This document shows positions 55,128 through 64,000 of a stretch of 64,000 nt of DNA, in pieces. The stretch spans positions 13,240,626 to 13,304,625 of the forward strand of contig BSYO01000002.1 of NCBI GenBank assembly GCA_033239525.1. Reading direction: 5' to 3'. Every line of letters begins with the position of its first letter. Position 1 is the stretch's first letter. Below the pieces are notes generated by a model. The model made no database searches. It had not been told where the DNA came from and saw only the letters and a list, made by a program, of their open reading frames with translations. The translations under genes were made by a program, and so were the position numbers. Source of the DNA: Nepenthes gracilis (Eukaryota; Streptophyta; Magnoliopsida; Caryophyllales; Nepenthaceae).

Positions 55128-56115
55128 ATGACTATTCTTACTTTAGAGTTGTCTTCCGAAGCCAACGTGCCGTCTAGACGTAGAAGCTCGCGAGGTGATG
55201 GTTGGTCTGAAGATCGAGAAGCCGAATACCTGAATCTGTTGGGTCGTATGGCGAACATCATTCAGAATATGAAGCATCGAAATCTCACCCATGTTCCTGC
55301 TCCAGCTCCCGTTCAGGCCCCTGCTAATCTGGATCTTCTGTGTATGATTGCTTTATCTAGGAGCAAGTTCCAACGTTTTTGGGAGAACCCGACCCTACTA
55401 AAGCGGACATGTGGTTTGAGAGACTGAAGAAAATGTTCACCGTGATCCGATGTCTTGAGGAGGATCGGATTTTATTTGCATCCTACCGGCTAGAGGGTGA
55501 GGCACATCATTAGTGGCAGATGAAGAAAAGAGCCCTAAGAGTACCTAAAGATGAGATCACTTGGCAGATGTTTGAGGAAGCGTTTATGGAGACGTATTTT
55601 CCCTCCAGCCTCCATGCCCAGAAGGAGGAGGAGTTCATCCGATTAAGGCAGGGTAGTCGGACCGTGGCCAAATATGATGCAATGTTTACTGAATTATCAC
55701 GGTTCGTCTCTTACATGGTTGAAGATGAGGAGAGGAAGACAATGAAGTTTCTGAAGGGCTTGTGGGATGATATCCGCAAGTAGCTGGTAACCCTCAAGTT
55801 AACTACCTACGCTGATGTGTTGGATCGTACCCTGATCCACGAGTAGGAGCTCGCAAAGGAGGAGTTCTTTGAGAAACGGTCGTCAGACAAGTGGGATTAG
55901 TGCTAATTCTGGGACAAGTTTAGGGAGGCTGTTCAAGAAGTCCAAGCAGCCAGATTCTAATCAAAAGAGTGGCTAGACCTTGTCATCATCTCAAGTTTCG
56001 ATGGGCTCGTGTTAACATTGCGGGAAGATACATGGGAGTGGACCTTGTTTCAAGTTGATGGGCACTTGCTTCTGTTGTGGTCAAGTGGGGCATATAGCCA
56101 AAGAATGCCCTTAGC
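55128..56115 (+). pseudogene. gag: gag of the chromodomain element (broken)
   Basis: The start at 55128 (MTILTLELSS) may not be original. The gag domain continues through frame breaks at about 55370, with PTKADMWFERLKKMFTVI, the WQMFEEAFMETYFPSSLHAQ block (55560-55620) and LRQGSRTVAKYDAMFTELSR. Stops occur at 55513 (TAG for a W codon), 55780 and 55845. A perfect CCHC knuckle (C-x2-C-x4-H-x4-C) lies at 56067-56108. Nucleocapsid and capsid roles are from the family. Confidence 0.85.
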
Positions 56116-56199
56116 CGCCGAAGGTCCATGCCCCAAAGCCTGTGGTACAAGGAAATACTTTTACGGTACCTGCAAGTGAAGCTAAAGGCTTGGACAACG

Positions 56200-56961
56200 T
56201 GGTAAAAGGTATTCTTCTTATTTGTGGCGTTTCTTGTTAAATGCTATTTGATTTTGGGTCCACGCATTCTTTTGTCTCCCCCCGATTTGCCTGCCGTATT
56301 GCATCCTCGCCCATGATTCTCAATTTTTCTTTGGTTGTGTCTACACCCTCCAGATCTTCCATAATTATTAATGTTTCCTACCCTGGGTATGTTGTTGAGG
56401 TGAATGGATTGTCCTTGACTATTGATTTGATTCTCCTTGATATGCATAGTTTCGATGTCATTCTAGGTTTGGATTGGTTGTCCAGAAATCAAACAACTGT
56501 TTATTATTTTCATAAGAAAGTTGATATTATAATTTCGAGCTATTAACCCTTTCACATCCAGGGAATTCGACGGGTCAAGTCATTTAGCTTCATTTCTACC
56601 CTACAAGCCCGTCAGCTATTGCAAACTAGATGTGAAGCCTATTTGGCTTATGCTAGTGTGGAGGAGAGTCGCGAGCTATCGGCTAGGGAAATTTCAGTTG
56701 TACATGAGTTTGAGAATGTGTTTCCTAATAAGTTGTCTACCTTGCCATCTCACCGAAAGATTGAGTTTGGGATTGATCTTGTACCAAGATCGACACCTAT
56801 TTCGGAGACCCCGTATCATATGGCTACTGCCAAGTTAAAGGAATTGAAGCAGCAATGCAGGACCTTCTGGAATTGCTTTTTATTAGACCTAATATTTCAC
56901 CGTGGGGTACTCCAGTCCTATTTATGAAAAAAAGGATAGGACTTTAAGTCTGTGTATAGAC
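56200..56961 (+). pseudogene. pol: pol part 1: protease and start of RT, chromodomain element
   Basis: The protease block LFDFGSTHSFVS (about 56244-56280) has F where the family has S or T after the first D, so it is likely inactive. GLDWLSRNQTTVYYFHKKV follows. The RT N terminus includes FPNKLSTLPSHRKIEFGIDL and, after a frame break, the coding sequence for SPWGTPVLF and LCID at 56950, where a LINE is inserted. Confidence 0.8.
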
Positions 56962-57014
56962 TTTTTTTTTTAGTAAGTAACATTGTATTAAAGAATTAAA
57001 TTTACATAGAAAAC

Positions 57015-57060
57015 CTACATTCTATCTCCAAGTGTTTACCGACTTAGATGTAGAATATAG
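57015..57060 (-). other. LINE 3' stem-loop, copy A
   Basis: CTACATTCTATCTCCAAGT pairs with ACTTAGATGTAGAATATAG around GTTTACCG, near the tail at 56962-56975. Confidence 0.7.
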
Positions 57061-57198
57061 AAGTTAGGGCATTTCCCGAACACCATGAAATATAACATGA
57101 AAGAAAGAAGAAAATACAAGAGAACCGAAAGTGTCTCTAAGGATTTTCACTCTTAGACATATACATAGAGGCTTCTAATAAGCTTGACTGAGCCCTTC

Positions 57199-57490
57199 CT
57201 AGTGGGAAAGGTTCCAACGATCACGAATATATTTGAACCCGCTATCTCTCCTGGAAATTGAGATGTCCAGTTTGTGGCGTACATTATCCACAATCTGATT
57301 TACCAGCTGTGCATCATTTCTGCTTTTGGAGTTATTGAAAATCCATTGGTTTCGCTCCCTCCAAATAACGTAAATCGAAGCTGTCAAGGTACGCCGAAAG
57401 GAGAGAGCTTTCGAATTGGTTCCCTTCCATCTGCTGCTGTCCACATGATGTTCGACTTCAAGTCATAGTATGGCCACTGTAACCCTGCCT
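57199..57490 (-). pseudogene. LINE A ORF2 C-terminal fragment
   Basis: The minus ORF ends at 57199 and carries ASIYVIWRERNQWIFNN, matching VYFIWRERNQRVFKN of the LINE at 24.6 kb. Only the end of ORF2 is present because of 5' truncation or the later insertion at 57508. Confidence 0.75.
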
Positions 57491-57558
57491 TTTGTCTCAT
57501 TTTTCTCTTTTTTTGGTAATTAATTAAATTATATTAAAATAAAAATATTTACAAAAGC

Positions 57559-57605
57559 CTATGTTCTACATCAAGTGTTTTTCTAACTTGAATGAAGAGA
57601 CATAG
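57559..57605 (-). other. LINE 3' stem-loop, copy B
   Basis: CTATGTTCTACATCAAGT pairs imperfectly with ACTTGAATGAAGAGACATAG. It sits 45 bases inside the tail at 57508. Confidence 0.65.
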
Positions 57606-57979
57606 AGGCAAGGGCCCGAGCCCCACAAAATAATTCGAGTAAGCAAATTAAAAACACAAAACAAGGCAATGATCCGAGTACAACTTACTTGGATAGAGCC
57701 TTATACAAAGAGTACCCAATCTAGTGAATCCGCAGCCGAAACCAATTTAAAAGTTCTCGGACAGTTGCACACCTTGCAAACTAAGAATTTGAATTTGACC
57801 CAGCCAAAATGCCAAACCACACGTTGGCCAAGTTGGCCAATAATCAACCAAAAGCTTCGCACACTTCCTATGTAGCTTTGAGCGTTAGCAATCCAATGGG
57901 ACAAATTGCCCCGGTTCTTCATTGATCCTCCCCCCATGCCAGTCGACCCATTTATCCGAAGTATTATACCCACGACTCC

Positions 57980-58290
57980 TCACATCTTCATCCTTTTGCC
58001 GTGGTGGATCTTCGCCATATTGTCTATGCAGCGATCAACCAGTAATCCAAGCAGGGAGTAAGAATTCCTAACAGCCTGCATCTTCCTCCAAACTATTGCT
58101 GTGAATTCACAGCCGAAGAAGAGGTGATCGTGGCTTTCAACCGCTACCTGATAGAAGGGGCATTTATCCGATATGTTGGTGTATTTGCTGATGCGGTCAA
58201 GCGTACTTAGCCAATGCGGAACGCATAGCCAAAGCACAAAGGCATGAGCTTGGATGTTATGAGGTCCCCAAACCAATGAAGCCCACTCTA
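57980..58290 (-). pseudogene. LINE B ORF2 zinc-binding-domain fragment
   Basis: The minus ORF holds WGPHNIQAHAFVLWLCVPHW, LSTLDRISKY and HDHLFFGCEFTAIVWRKM. This is the zf-RVT domain near the ORF2 C terminus and aligns with HLFFNCPFSSAVW at 24.4 kb. Upstream RT is absent. Confidence 0.8.
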
Positions 58291-58366
58291 CCTTCTCCTT
58301 GGGACCTTTTTTTTTTTTTTGATAAGTAAGTAAATTGTATTAAAATTAAAAAAAAATTATAAAAAC

Positions 58367-58413
58367 CTATGTGCTATCTCCAAGTGTTTTGTCGACTTAG
58401 AGGTAGAACATAG
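58367..58413 (-). other. LINE 3' stem-loop, copy C
   Basis: CTATGTGCTATCTCCAAGT pairs with ACTTAGAGGTAGAACATAG around GTTTTGTCG. The fragment C (58308-58431) is little more than tail plus hairpin. Confidence 0.72.
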
Positions 58414-58431
58414 ACACTAGGACATAGGCTA

Positions 58432-61032
58432 TGTATAGACTATCACCAGCTAAATAAGATCATGATCAAGAACAAGTATCCGTTGCCACGGATTGATGAT
58501 CTCTTCGATCAGTTGTAGGGGACCCGTGTGTTCTCTAAGATCGATCTTCAATCGGGATATCGTCAGTTTCATATTAAATAGGAAGATGTGGCGAAGACAG
58601 CTTTTCGGATGATGTATGTTCACTACGAGTTCCTTGTGATACTGTTCAGATTGACTAATGAGCTGGCCGTGTTTATAAATTTGATGAACCGGGTCTTCCA
58701 GCCATACTTGAATAAATTTCTCATGGTTTTCATCGATGACATCTTGATTTATTCCAAGAGTTGTGCTGAGCATAAGGAGCATCTGAGGATCATACTTCAA
58801 ACCCTTCGGGAGTATCAGTTGCTCATGAAGCTAAAGAAATGCGAGTTTTGGCTCAATGAGGTAATGTTCATGGGCCACATCATCTCTGATGCAAACGTCT
58901 CAATGGACCTGAAGAAAGTTGAAGCGGTGATTGGTTGGAGTCGACCCATGACTGTGTTGGAGGTCCGTAGCTTTTTAGGGATGGCTGGTTACTATCGTCA
59001 TTTTGTGAAAAATTTCTCTCGGATTGCCTTACCTCTCACTTATTTGACGAAGAAGGAAACAAGTTTTGTTTGGATTGAAGAGTGTGACCGAAGCTTCCAG
59101 AAGCTGAAGGATTGTTTGACTTCGGCATCGATTTTGTTCATCATTGACGGCTCGGGTGGTTTCGAGGTGTATTGTGATGCCTCTAAATTTGGCCTCGGTT
59201 GTGTTTTGATGCAAAGGGAAAAAGTGGTGGTTTATGGGTCTCGACAATTGAAGATCCATGAGAAGAACTAACCGATCAATGAATTGAAATTAGCTGCCAT
59301 GGTGTTCGCGTTAAAAATCTAGAGGCATAGTATATGGCGAGAAATTTCTTATGTATTTCGATCACAAGAGCCTCAAGTACTTATTATCGCAAAAAGAACT
59401 GAATATGAAGCAGCGAAGGTGAATTGAGCTCCTTAAAGACAATGATTGTGAGATCCACTATTAACCTGGGAAGGAAAATGTAGTCGCCGATGCCTTGAGC
59501 TGTCAGACCAGTTTTATAGCGAGATTACAGGTCAAGCAGATGGGAATGCTAGAGCGTTTGAAAGTTTGTGATATCCAGCGCTATGTCAAAGGCAATCGGA
59601 TGATGCTATCCTTTTTACAAGCACGGCCCGAGATCCTTTAGAGGATTAAAGAAGGGCAGGCCAAGCGACCCGTTTTGATAGACATTGTTAGCGATCATGG
59701 TAGAATTCTCGAGTTGATTTTAATGTGCGTACGGATGAAAATTTGAGATTTCAGGAGCGACGATGTGTACCTAATGATAAGGATTTGAAGGAAGAGATAA
59801 TGAAGGAGGTTCACAAAACCAGGTACACAATTCATCCCGGAGTAAATAAGATATACCAAGACTTAAGAAAAATATTTTGGTGGAGAAACATGTGGAGGGA
59901 GATTGTTGCCTTTGTTGGCCGATGTCTTATTTACCAGTAGCTGAAGGCTGACAGGATGAAGCCTTTTGGATTGTTGAAGCTGTTGCCCATCCCCAGTTGA
60001 AAGTGGGAGGACATTTCGATAGATTTTGTATCTGAATTGCCAAGGACTCCGAGAAACCATGATGTGATTTGAGTCATTGTGGATTGACTAATGAAATCTA
60101 TCCATTTTATAGCCATTCGGACCACGTATTCTTTTGAATGCCTGACACAACTGTACATCAATGAGATTGTTAGATTACACGATGTGCCAGTATCTATTGT
60201 ATCTGATCGTAATCTACGGTTCAACTCTAAATTTTGGGAGAGTTTACATCGAGAATTAGGGACGAATTTGAAATTTAGTATGACTTATCATCCTCAGACT
60301 GATGGCAAGTCTGAGCGAACGATTCAGAAATTAGAGGATATACTTAGAGCCTCAGTGATGGAGATGAGAGGGAATTGGGATGGTCACCTGACGTTGGCTG
60401 AGTTTGCTTACAACAATAGTTTCCAAGCAAGTATCAATATGGCTCCCTTCGAGATACTTTATGGTAGGAAATACCGATCCCACATCCATTAAGATGAGAT
60501 GGGAGATACACGTTTGTTGGGTCCTAATGTAATTCGGAAAATATCAAAAAAGATTTTCAGTGGTTTTGAGAAGTTAAAGATCGGCCAAAGTCGGCAGAAG
60601 ACTTATACCGATCGGAGGAGATATGAGCTTAGATTCGAGGTCGGTAATTTCTTCCTCAAAGTGTCACCGTGGAAGGAAATTTCCAGATTTACTGTCAAAG
60701 GGAAGCTGAAACTAAAATTTATTGGGCCCTTCGAGATCCTCGAGAGAGTTGGTGAAGTGGCATACTGTTTGGTGTTGCCGCCGAGTTTGGCTGAGGTATA
60801 CAATGTCTTCCACGTCTTGACGATGAGAAAGTACGTTTATGATCTAGTGCACATCATAGATTACAACCCTTTGGCTTATCTTGATGAAGACTTATCTCAT
60901 GAAGAGAGGCCGATTCAGGTTTTAGATCGCAAGGATCAGATTTTACGTACAAAGATAATCCCTATCGTGAAGGTTTTATGGATGAATCATTTCCGTGAGG
61001 ATGCGACAAGGGAGAAAGAGGAGGAAATTTGA
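58432..61032 (+). pseudogene. pol: pol part 2: RT, RNase H, integrase, chromodomain-like end
   Basis: RT resumes with [20 protein letters not shown], has the catalytic FIDD in VFIDDILIYSKS (about 58732-58770), then GHIISDANVSMD and FLGMAGYYRHFV. RNase H starts VYCDASKFGLGCVL (about 59168). Integrase has an HHCC region ending CLIYQ instead of CxxC (59935), SIDFVSELP, SDRNLRFNSKFWESLH and TDGKSERTIQ; it ends FHVLTMRKYV. The last 60 residues (QVLDRKDQILRTKIIPIVKVLW) look like a chromovirus chromodomain. Stops occur at 58519, 58579, 59269, 59937, 60489 and others. It is inactive. Confidence 0.85.
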
Positions 61033-61126
61033 AAAAAGTATCCTTATTTTTTTTGAGGTACATAGGTTTAATTAATTCCTAAAATTCGTTAAATTTTGAG
61101 AACGAAATTTTATAAGTGGTGGAGAA

Positions 61127-61301
61127 TATAATATTTTAAATATTTTTTATCCCATTTAATTGGGTTTATTTACTTTTGGATAATCTGAGTGTGATAAAAA
61201 TTAATTAAATATTATAACTTTTGGAGGATATTTGAATTTATTAATCCGGCACCTCAGTGCACCCGAGTATCAATTTAGATTTTGATATTTAAAAGAAAAT
61301 T

Positions 61302-61337
<36 letters not shown>

Positions 61338-61344
61338 CAATATC

Positions 61345-61383
<39 letters not shown>

Positions 61384-61385
61384 TA
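61127..61385 (+). repeat. 3' LTR of the chromodomain element (5' portion only)
   Basis: Follows the purine-rich GTGGTGGAGAA. Aligns with 52908-53170, including TTAATTAAATATTATAA and ACCCGAGTATC. It contains (TA)n (61307-61332) and (TAA)n (61347-61382). It is cut by the LINE tail at 61386. Confidence 0.85.
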
Positions 61386-61439
61386 TTTTTTTGGTAAGTA
61401 AGTATTTTAGATTAAAACGAGAAAAAAATTATACAAACT

Positions 61440-61479
61440 ATGCTTTATTTCTAAATATTATGACTTAGAAATAAAGTAT
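61440..61479 (-). other. LINE 3' stem-loop, copy D
   Basis: ATGCTTTATTTCTAA pairs with TTAGAAATAAAGTAT at 14 of 15 positions around ATATTATGAC. The arm sequence is unlike copies A-C, yet the pairing is stronger. Confidence 0.75.
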
Positions 61480-61719
61480 AAAATGTTAGGGCATATTCCG
61501 AGCAGTTGGTACATTATAAAATAACACACCAAAAAAAAGAAGTCCTCCAGGAGGACAACGTTCAATAAAATCGACAAAATATGAAATCTGTCTTATGTTA
61601 CACACGATCAGACAACTGATCAGCTATTCCAAAATCGGCTGAAGCAACTCAGCAACACAGATGCCAAACGTGCCATCCAACGCAGCACAGACCTGCAGGA
61701 AGAGGCAAGCAAATTCACC

Positions 61720-62010
61720 TCACATGGCCACTCCGGCCGCATCACACACAGGGCCACTCCGGCTTTAAGTGTACAAAGGGCACTCCGGAAATGGCCACTC
61801 CGGCCTCAACACACGCAGGCCACTCCGGACTTATAGAGTACAAAGGCAATCCTGAAACATCAAACACAAGGTCACTCCGGCCTTTTAGCGAAAGAGCACT
61901 CCGGAATCATCATTTACATGGCCACTCCGGAATCATCATACGCATGGCCACTCCGGCCTCATCACACGCAAGCCACTCCGGCCTTTTAGTGTGCAGAAGG
62001 CACTCCGGAA
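61720..62010 (-). repeat. CCGGAGTGGCC tandem repeats in LINE D 3' UTR
   Basis: About ten phrases of the GGCCACTCCGG type with 20-40 bp spacing, alternating GGAATCATCAT and GGCCTCAACACACG. The same core occurs in the 3' UTR of the LINE at 24780-25600. Confidence 0.8.
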
Positions 62011-62161
62011 AAGCTCTCCTACCGGAAGAACAACTAACCAAATCAGCAGCAAGATATCCTGCCATTCTTCACAAAACACCATAGTGGATCCAGCACACAG
62101 AGAAGGATGAACTCCAACCGAAGCAAAACCATCCAATTTCCAGCATATGCGAATGGATGAA

Positions 62162-63124
62162 TTAACAAAACTTATGGAGGCCCTCCACTAGACCATCCAA
62201 ATCGCTAAATTGATCTGACGGAAAAGCCATGTTCCATTTCAACATGACTTTTAGAGAATCTAATATAATCGACCTTCGATCAGGAGATAAGGAGTCAATG
62301 TGAGGCTTTGAGGAATTGGCAGTCACAAACAAGCGGAGGACTTCAAAATAAACACTCGAAGGACAATTAAGGAAATCCTCCTCCAACGGAAAGGAGGATT
62401 TGAATAAATTTTTTGTAACCTCAGACACATTAGACCAACATGAATCAATGAAATCAAACAAAATACCACGTTGATCCATGGTGATGGACTTAAAGTGCAG
62501 CTGAGAAGCATTCTCTCCAAGTAAGCATCGGAGGGCATAATGCATATGATCCTTGGCGATAACCTCATCAGTCCATTCCTCGGAAGACTGAGAATTAGAA
62601 TCGTCGGGGTCACTCTCAATGTCCCAATTCTCACCAGCATTACAGCCAGGCCCCTCTAAATGCTGACTCTGTATACACAGAGCACCAACCGGACCCTTAC
62701 AATGGCAATGAGACTCACCACCGTCATCATTATAACAATGAGGAACACCAACCTCATCAAACTGAACCCCATTTGTGCCCGCAATAGCCTCAATTGCAGG
62801 GGATTCGATATGGGCAGAGCAAGGGTCCTCATGAGCCACAGCATCGAGTACATTGTCCGTTGATCTCGCCTCCAAACCCACAAGATATCCAACACGGCAA
62901 TCATTTGATATTGCCTCCTGCATATCTGAATTCCTGAATTCCATACCCTTAGGGACCTCTTTAGCAGACTCAGAAGGCATCGCCAGCTCCAAAGGCTCCT
63001 TAGGAATGGAATCAGAAACCTCTTGTTCAGAGACAGATATAATAGCTTCCCCAAGAGAAACAAACTGAGAGTTGTCTGTAGCATTGAGTCCTTCCATAGA
63101 AGGAAAAGACCCTCTTTCATTCAA
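62162..63124 (-). CDS. LINE D ORF1, C-terminal part (acidic, no zinc knuckle)
   Basis: An open frame of 320 residues ends at TAA 62162. The first half is acidic and serine-rich with an HCHCKG cluster that is not a CCHC knuckle. The second half (HYALRCLLGENASQLHFK onward) is helix-prone and looks like a folded domain with no family I recognise. It continues, after a short gap (63125-63139) and a frame change, from the DUF4283 part upstream. A role in LINE RNA binding is inferred from position only. Confidence 0.6.
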   Translation of the reverse strand: MNERGSFPSMEGLNATDNSQFVSLGEAIISVSEQEVSDSIPKEPLELAMPSESAKEVPKGMEFRNSDMQEAISNDCRVGYLVGLEARSTDNVLDAVAHEDPCSAHIESPAIEAIAGTNGVQFDEVGVPHCYNDDGGESHCHCKGPVGALCIQSQHLEGPGCNAGENWDIESDPDDSNSQSSEEWTDEVIAKDHMHYALRCLLGENASQLHFKSITMDQRGILFDFIDSCWSNVSEVTKNLFKSSFPLEEDFLNCPSSVYFEVLRLFVTANSSKPHIDSLSPDRRSIILDSLKVMLKWNMAFPSDQFSDLDGLVEGLHKFC

Positions 63125-63139
63125 GGGTCACCCCGAGGT

Positions 63140-63735
63140 CTAAGTCTTTGGGGCAACAACCTGATGGACAGGCTTAAGCCTTCTGGTACCTTTCTGAGAA
63201 GCAGTTCGACCATTAGCATGAGGCATCGGCCTCCATTGATAATCAACCATAACTTCAACAGTCATGGCAGAATCCATAACACCAGTTTTAACCATGATCT
63301 TTTTCGGGAGAGGAGCATTTTTACTCACCTCAATGCAAATCCGACCAAATTGCAACCGCTCCAAACGAGCTATCATCGGGTCAAAATGAAGAGGTTTCCC
63401 AACTCCACTTACAATCCAGCTTAGGCCCAAGGGAGTCCAAAATTCAATCGGGATGTTGGATAGGGTAATCCAAATTGGGAAGGTTTGGAGAGAGTCTTTA
63501 GACAGCTCCATCCCTGGCACCCAACGTTTAAGAATAAGCGGATGTTTGCTGAAAGTCCAGGGGCCATTTGACAGACAGAGACTTAATTGCTTTTCAGAAG
63601 CAAATCGGAAGAAGAAGAATCCGTTGTTAACCGCCAAAATCTGGCCCAAATTTTGCGCACAATATTGTTAACCGCCAGGTAATGCAGAGGAGATTCGTGG
63701 AAATATCCCACCAGAGTGGCGCCCCAGATCTCTTG
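63140..63735 (-). pseudogene. LINE D ORF1, DUF4283 domain
   Basis: The frame 63649-63140 has VNNGFFFFRFASEKQLSLCL, GPWTFSKHPLILKRWVPG, FPIWITLSNIPIEFWT, GLSWIVSGVGKPLHFD and LQFGRICIEVS. These are the hallmark blocks of the plant DUF4283 domain found in LINE ORF1. The upstream piece (VGYFHESPLHYLAVNN, about 63720-63670) is in another frame, so a frameshift is present near 63650. Confidence 0.85.
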
Positions 63736-63738
63736 GCT

Positions 63739-64000
63739 CTACTGGATTACTTCAGCAGGATGGGATATGGAGACAATATCCCCATCTAATGCTTGAGGGG
63801 GGTAAAATTTAAGAGAAGAGCAGAGACCGTTGTTCTTGGCAATTTCAACCCAGGAGGACGGTGGCAGAGTCACACTTGAATTTATTTGCAAAGAGATGGG
63901 CGAAGATCCACATACGGCAACGCGTTCACTCTTGACCTCTTCAAAAGCCGAAATCTGGAGAGACAACTTAGCGAAATGGCTTGGGCTTCCAGAGACGGTA
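63739..64000 (-). pseudogene. LINE D ORF1, N-terminal part, truncated by window end
   Basis: The minus frame to 63739 contains SSWVEIAKNNGLCSSLKFYPP and ends in SHPAEVIQ followed by a stop before the DUF4283 region, consistent with the lead-in to DUF4283 in LINE ORF1. The start codon lies outside the window. Confidence 0.6.

Larger units (their letters stand above)
56953..58441 (-). mobile_element. Nested 5'-truncated LINE fragments inside RT (with TSD)
   Basis: TGTATAGACT occurs at 56953-56962 and 58432-58441, a 10-bp TSD. Removing one copy and the insert rejoins the codons for SLCID to YHQLN. Three LINE 3' ends on the minus strand begin at 56962, 57508 and about 58308. Each starts with a T-run and then a (G/A)TAAGTAA-type end. 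This implies at least three insertion events stacked at one spot. Insertion order cannot be settled by eye. Confidence 0.82.
52908..61385 (+). mobile_element. Chromodomain-type Ty3/gypsy (Tekay/Del-like) element, interrupted by LINEs
   Basis: The left LTR 52908-54891 starts TGTAATATCTC and is followed by a primer site TGGTATCACAGAAAG (54896-54910), near the initiator-Met type TGGTATCAGAGC. Gag, CCHC knuckle, protease, RT, RNase H, integrase and a chromodomain-like end follow. The right LTR begins at 61127 (TATAATATTTT) and aligns with the left LTR start. It is cut at about 61386 by a LINE running past the window end. RT is split by nested LINEs (56963-58431). Decay is heavy. Confidence 0.88.
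61386..64000 (-). mobile_element. LINE D: ORF1 with DUF4283 but no reverse transcriptase, runs off window
   Basis: The 3' end is a T-run (61386-61392) plus GGTAAGTAAG, i.e. CTTACTTACC-poly(A) on the minus strand. A 3' stem-loop (61440-61479), a 3' UTR with CCGGAGTGGCC repeats (61720-62010) and an ORF1-like gene (62162 to beyond 64000) follow. Between the ORF1 stop and the 3' UTR there is no ORF2. It is inserted in the (TAA)n of the chromodomain element's right LTR. Confidence 0.75.

Noticed and set aside
62162..63649. Host DUF4283-domain gene
   Set aside because: The same strand carries a LINE-type tail, stem-loop and CCGGAGTGGCC 3' UTR downstream, and frames are broken upstream; LINE ORF1 is the simpler reading, though a host gene is not fully excluded.

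Overview
This 64-kb window looks like repeat-dense intergenic DNA from a large flowering-plant genome. It is almost entirely LTR retrotransposons and LINEs, with AT-rich spacers between them. The evidence is gag-pol of the plant-type Ty3/gypsy Tat lineage (dual RNase H, CHHC zinc knuckle), a chromodomain-type Ty3/gypsy element, and plant L1-type LINEs. I found no convincing host gene, tRNA, rRNA or CRISPR array. The species cannot be named from this sequence.

Layout: 1-1914 is a minus-strand LTR-like fragment with short tandem repeats. 1920-10699 is Tat element 1 (minus strand, decayed, TSD CTTGA). 11516-17453 is Tat element 2 (minus strand, no gag-pol, non-autonomous, TSD TACTT). 18444-32335 is Tat element 3 (minus strand, decayed, TSD GATGT), which holds a LINE at about 21790-25851 and an antisense spliced gene near its 3' LTR. 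33642-45313 is Tat element 4 (plus strand, best preserved, TSD ATAAT), with gag, pol, a hairpin-repeat array and the same antisense gene. 45319-52907 is AT-rich spacer with a tandem duplication, two tiny LINE-tail insertions, and two LTR fragments of one family in opposite orientation; the second is followed by a remnant of a fifth Tat element. 52908-61385 is a chromodomain (Tekay/Del-like) element. Its RT is split by nested 5'-truncated LINEs and its right LTR by another LINE, which runs off the window and carries a DUF4283 ORF1 but no reverse transcriptase.

How the parts relate: all four bounded Tat elements share LTRs starting TGAT, a primer site related to TGGCGCCGTCTGTGGGAA, and a purine tract ending near GGGGCTAG. 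They also share a conserved 3' region made of an anchor hairpin followed by repeated CNNGG-TCAT-CCNNG hairpins. Element 2 keeps these cis signals but has no proteins, so it probably depends on relatives such as element 4. The most interesting signals are the hairpin array, whose stems covary between units; the antisense two-exon gene with its own promoter, intron and poly(A) signal; and the LINE 3'-end stem-loop with its tail-only insertions.
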